From contig CAYORM010000113.1 in the NCBI GenBank assembly GCA_964406375.1, positions 1 through 6,543 of the forward strand: a DNA stretch of 6,543 nt, read 5' to 3'. Origin of the DNA: CAYORM01 sp964406375. GTDB taxonomy: Bacteria > Pseudomonadota > Alphaproteobacteria > DSM-16000 > Inquilinaceae. Under the pieces are notes generated by a model. The model had not been told where the DNA came from. It did not search any database and saw only the letters and a list, made by a program, of their open reading frames with translations. Positions 6,110 through 6,543 of this stretch are shown in pieces. A program made the translations under genes and the position numbers. Each line of letters begins with the position of its first letter. The stretch's first letter is position 1.

Positions 6110-6140
6110 ATGCGGCAGCGGTACTCGCGCGGTGCCGCAT
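6110..6140. terminator. Inverted repeat between convergent kinase and icd genes
   Basis: ATGCGGCA (6110-6117) and TGCCGCAT (6133-6140) form a perfect 8-bp stem around a 15-nt loop, which can itself close with GCG/CGC (6118-6120, 6126-6128). It fills the end of the 71-bp gap and overlaps the last base of the icd stop codon. Being an inverted repeat it works on either strand, so a shared bidirectional terminator is plausible, although no T-run flanks it on either side. Confidence 0.45.
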
Positions 6141-6543
6141 CAGGCCAGCGCGGCCTGCAGGTTGGTGTCGAGCTTGTCGAGGAACTGCTGCGTCGTCATC
6201 CAGGGCTGATCGGGGCCGATGAGGATCGCGAGGTCCTTCGTCATGTCGCCGGCTTCGACCGTCTCGACACAGACCCGCTCGAGCGTCTCGGCGAAGCGCA
6301 GCAGCTCCGGCGTGTCGTCGAAGCGTGCGCGATAGGCGAGTGCGCGGGTCCAGGCGAAGATCGAGGCGATCGGGTTGGTCGAGGTGGCGCGGCCCTTCTG
6401 GTGCTCGCGATAGTGCCGGGTGACCGTGCCGTGCGCGGCCTCCGCCTCCACCGTCTTCCCGTCCGGCGTCAGCAGCACCGAGGTCATCAGGCCGAGCGAG
6501 CCGAAGCCCTGGGCGACGGTGTCGGACTGGACGTCGCCGTCGT
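6140..6543 (-). CDS. icd: NADP-dependent isocitrate dehydrogenase, C-terminal part (5' end outside window)
   Basis: The enzyme oxidises and decarboxylates isocitrate to 2-oxoglutarate with NADP+ in the TCA cycle. About 133 residues are visible, read leftward to TGA at 6142-6140. The protein resembles the dimeric IDH type that also includes human IDH1 (about 400-415 residues), so roughly the last third is present. The fragment opens with DGDVQSD, which carries two metal-binding aspartates (equivalent to D275 and D279 of human IDH1). GFGSLGLMTSV follows. AEAAHGTVTRHYR contains the Arg-His pair used by this family to recognise the NADP 2'-phosphate. TSTNPIASIFAWTRALA and ETVEAGDMTKDLA are also diagnostic. 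The C-terminus DKLDTNLQAALA is typical. The ATG-like Met at 6487 is internal; the frame stays open to the window edge. The gene converges on the HWE kinase gene, with a 71-bp gap. No defect is visible. Confidence 0.97.
   Translation of the reverse strand, partial: DGDVQSDTVAQGFGSLGLMTSVLLTPDGKTVEAEAAHGTVTRHYREHQKGRATSTNPIASIFAWTRALAYRARFDDTPELLRFAETLERVCVETVEAGDMTKDLAILIGPDQPWMTTQQFLDKLDTNLQAALA

Overview
The window is high-GC, densely coded chromosomal DNA from an alphaproteobacterium. The best evidence is a full gcrA gene, a cell-cycle regulator essentially confined to Alphaproteobacteria. An HWE-type histidine kinase, typical of the same class, supports this. I cannot resolve the order from sequence alone. 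All genes read as ordinary chromosomal genes; I see no transposase, integrase, phage gene, CRISPR array or other clear mobile element.

Layout, left to right: (1) the 3' three-quarters of alaS (alanyl-tRNA synthetase, + strand, 5' end outside the window), ending in a hairpin; (2) gcrA (+), followed immediately by another hairpin; (3) a tRNA-Thr(TGT) gene (+) with encoded CCA; (4) a 520-residue exported Sel1-repeat protein (+) with 11 full repeats; (5) a soluble two-PAS HWE histidine kinase (+), with a stable hairpin just before its ribosome binding region; (6) a convergent (- strand) 3' part of icd, NADP-dependent isocitrate dehydrogenase, separated from the kinase by an inverted repeat that could terminate both genes. 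Gaps between genes are 70 to 190 bases; none exceeds 300 bases.

The genes serve different jobs: translation (alaS, tRNA-Thr), methylation-linked cell-cycle transcription (gcrA), an envelope-side scaffold-like protein (Sel1), signal transduction (HWE kinase) and the TCA cycle (icd). Spacing and hairpins suggest mostly separate transcription units rather than one operon. The most useful second-look signals are the GANTC (CcrM-type) sites: only six were found by eye, and half lie in the short leaders upstream of gcrA, the Sel1 gene and the kinase. Others are a two-repeat internal duplication in the Sel1 array, the hairpin at the kinase start, and the lack of a response regulator beside the kinase. 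I found no convincing case for a wholly new system; most of the window is conventional.
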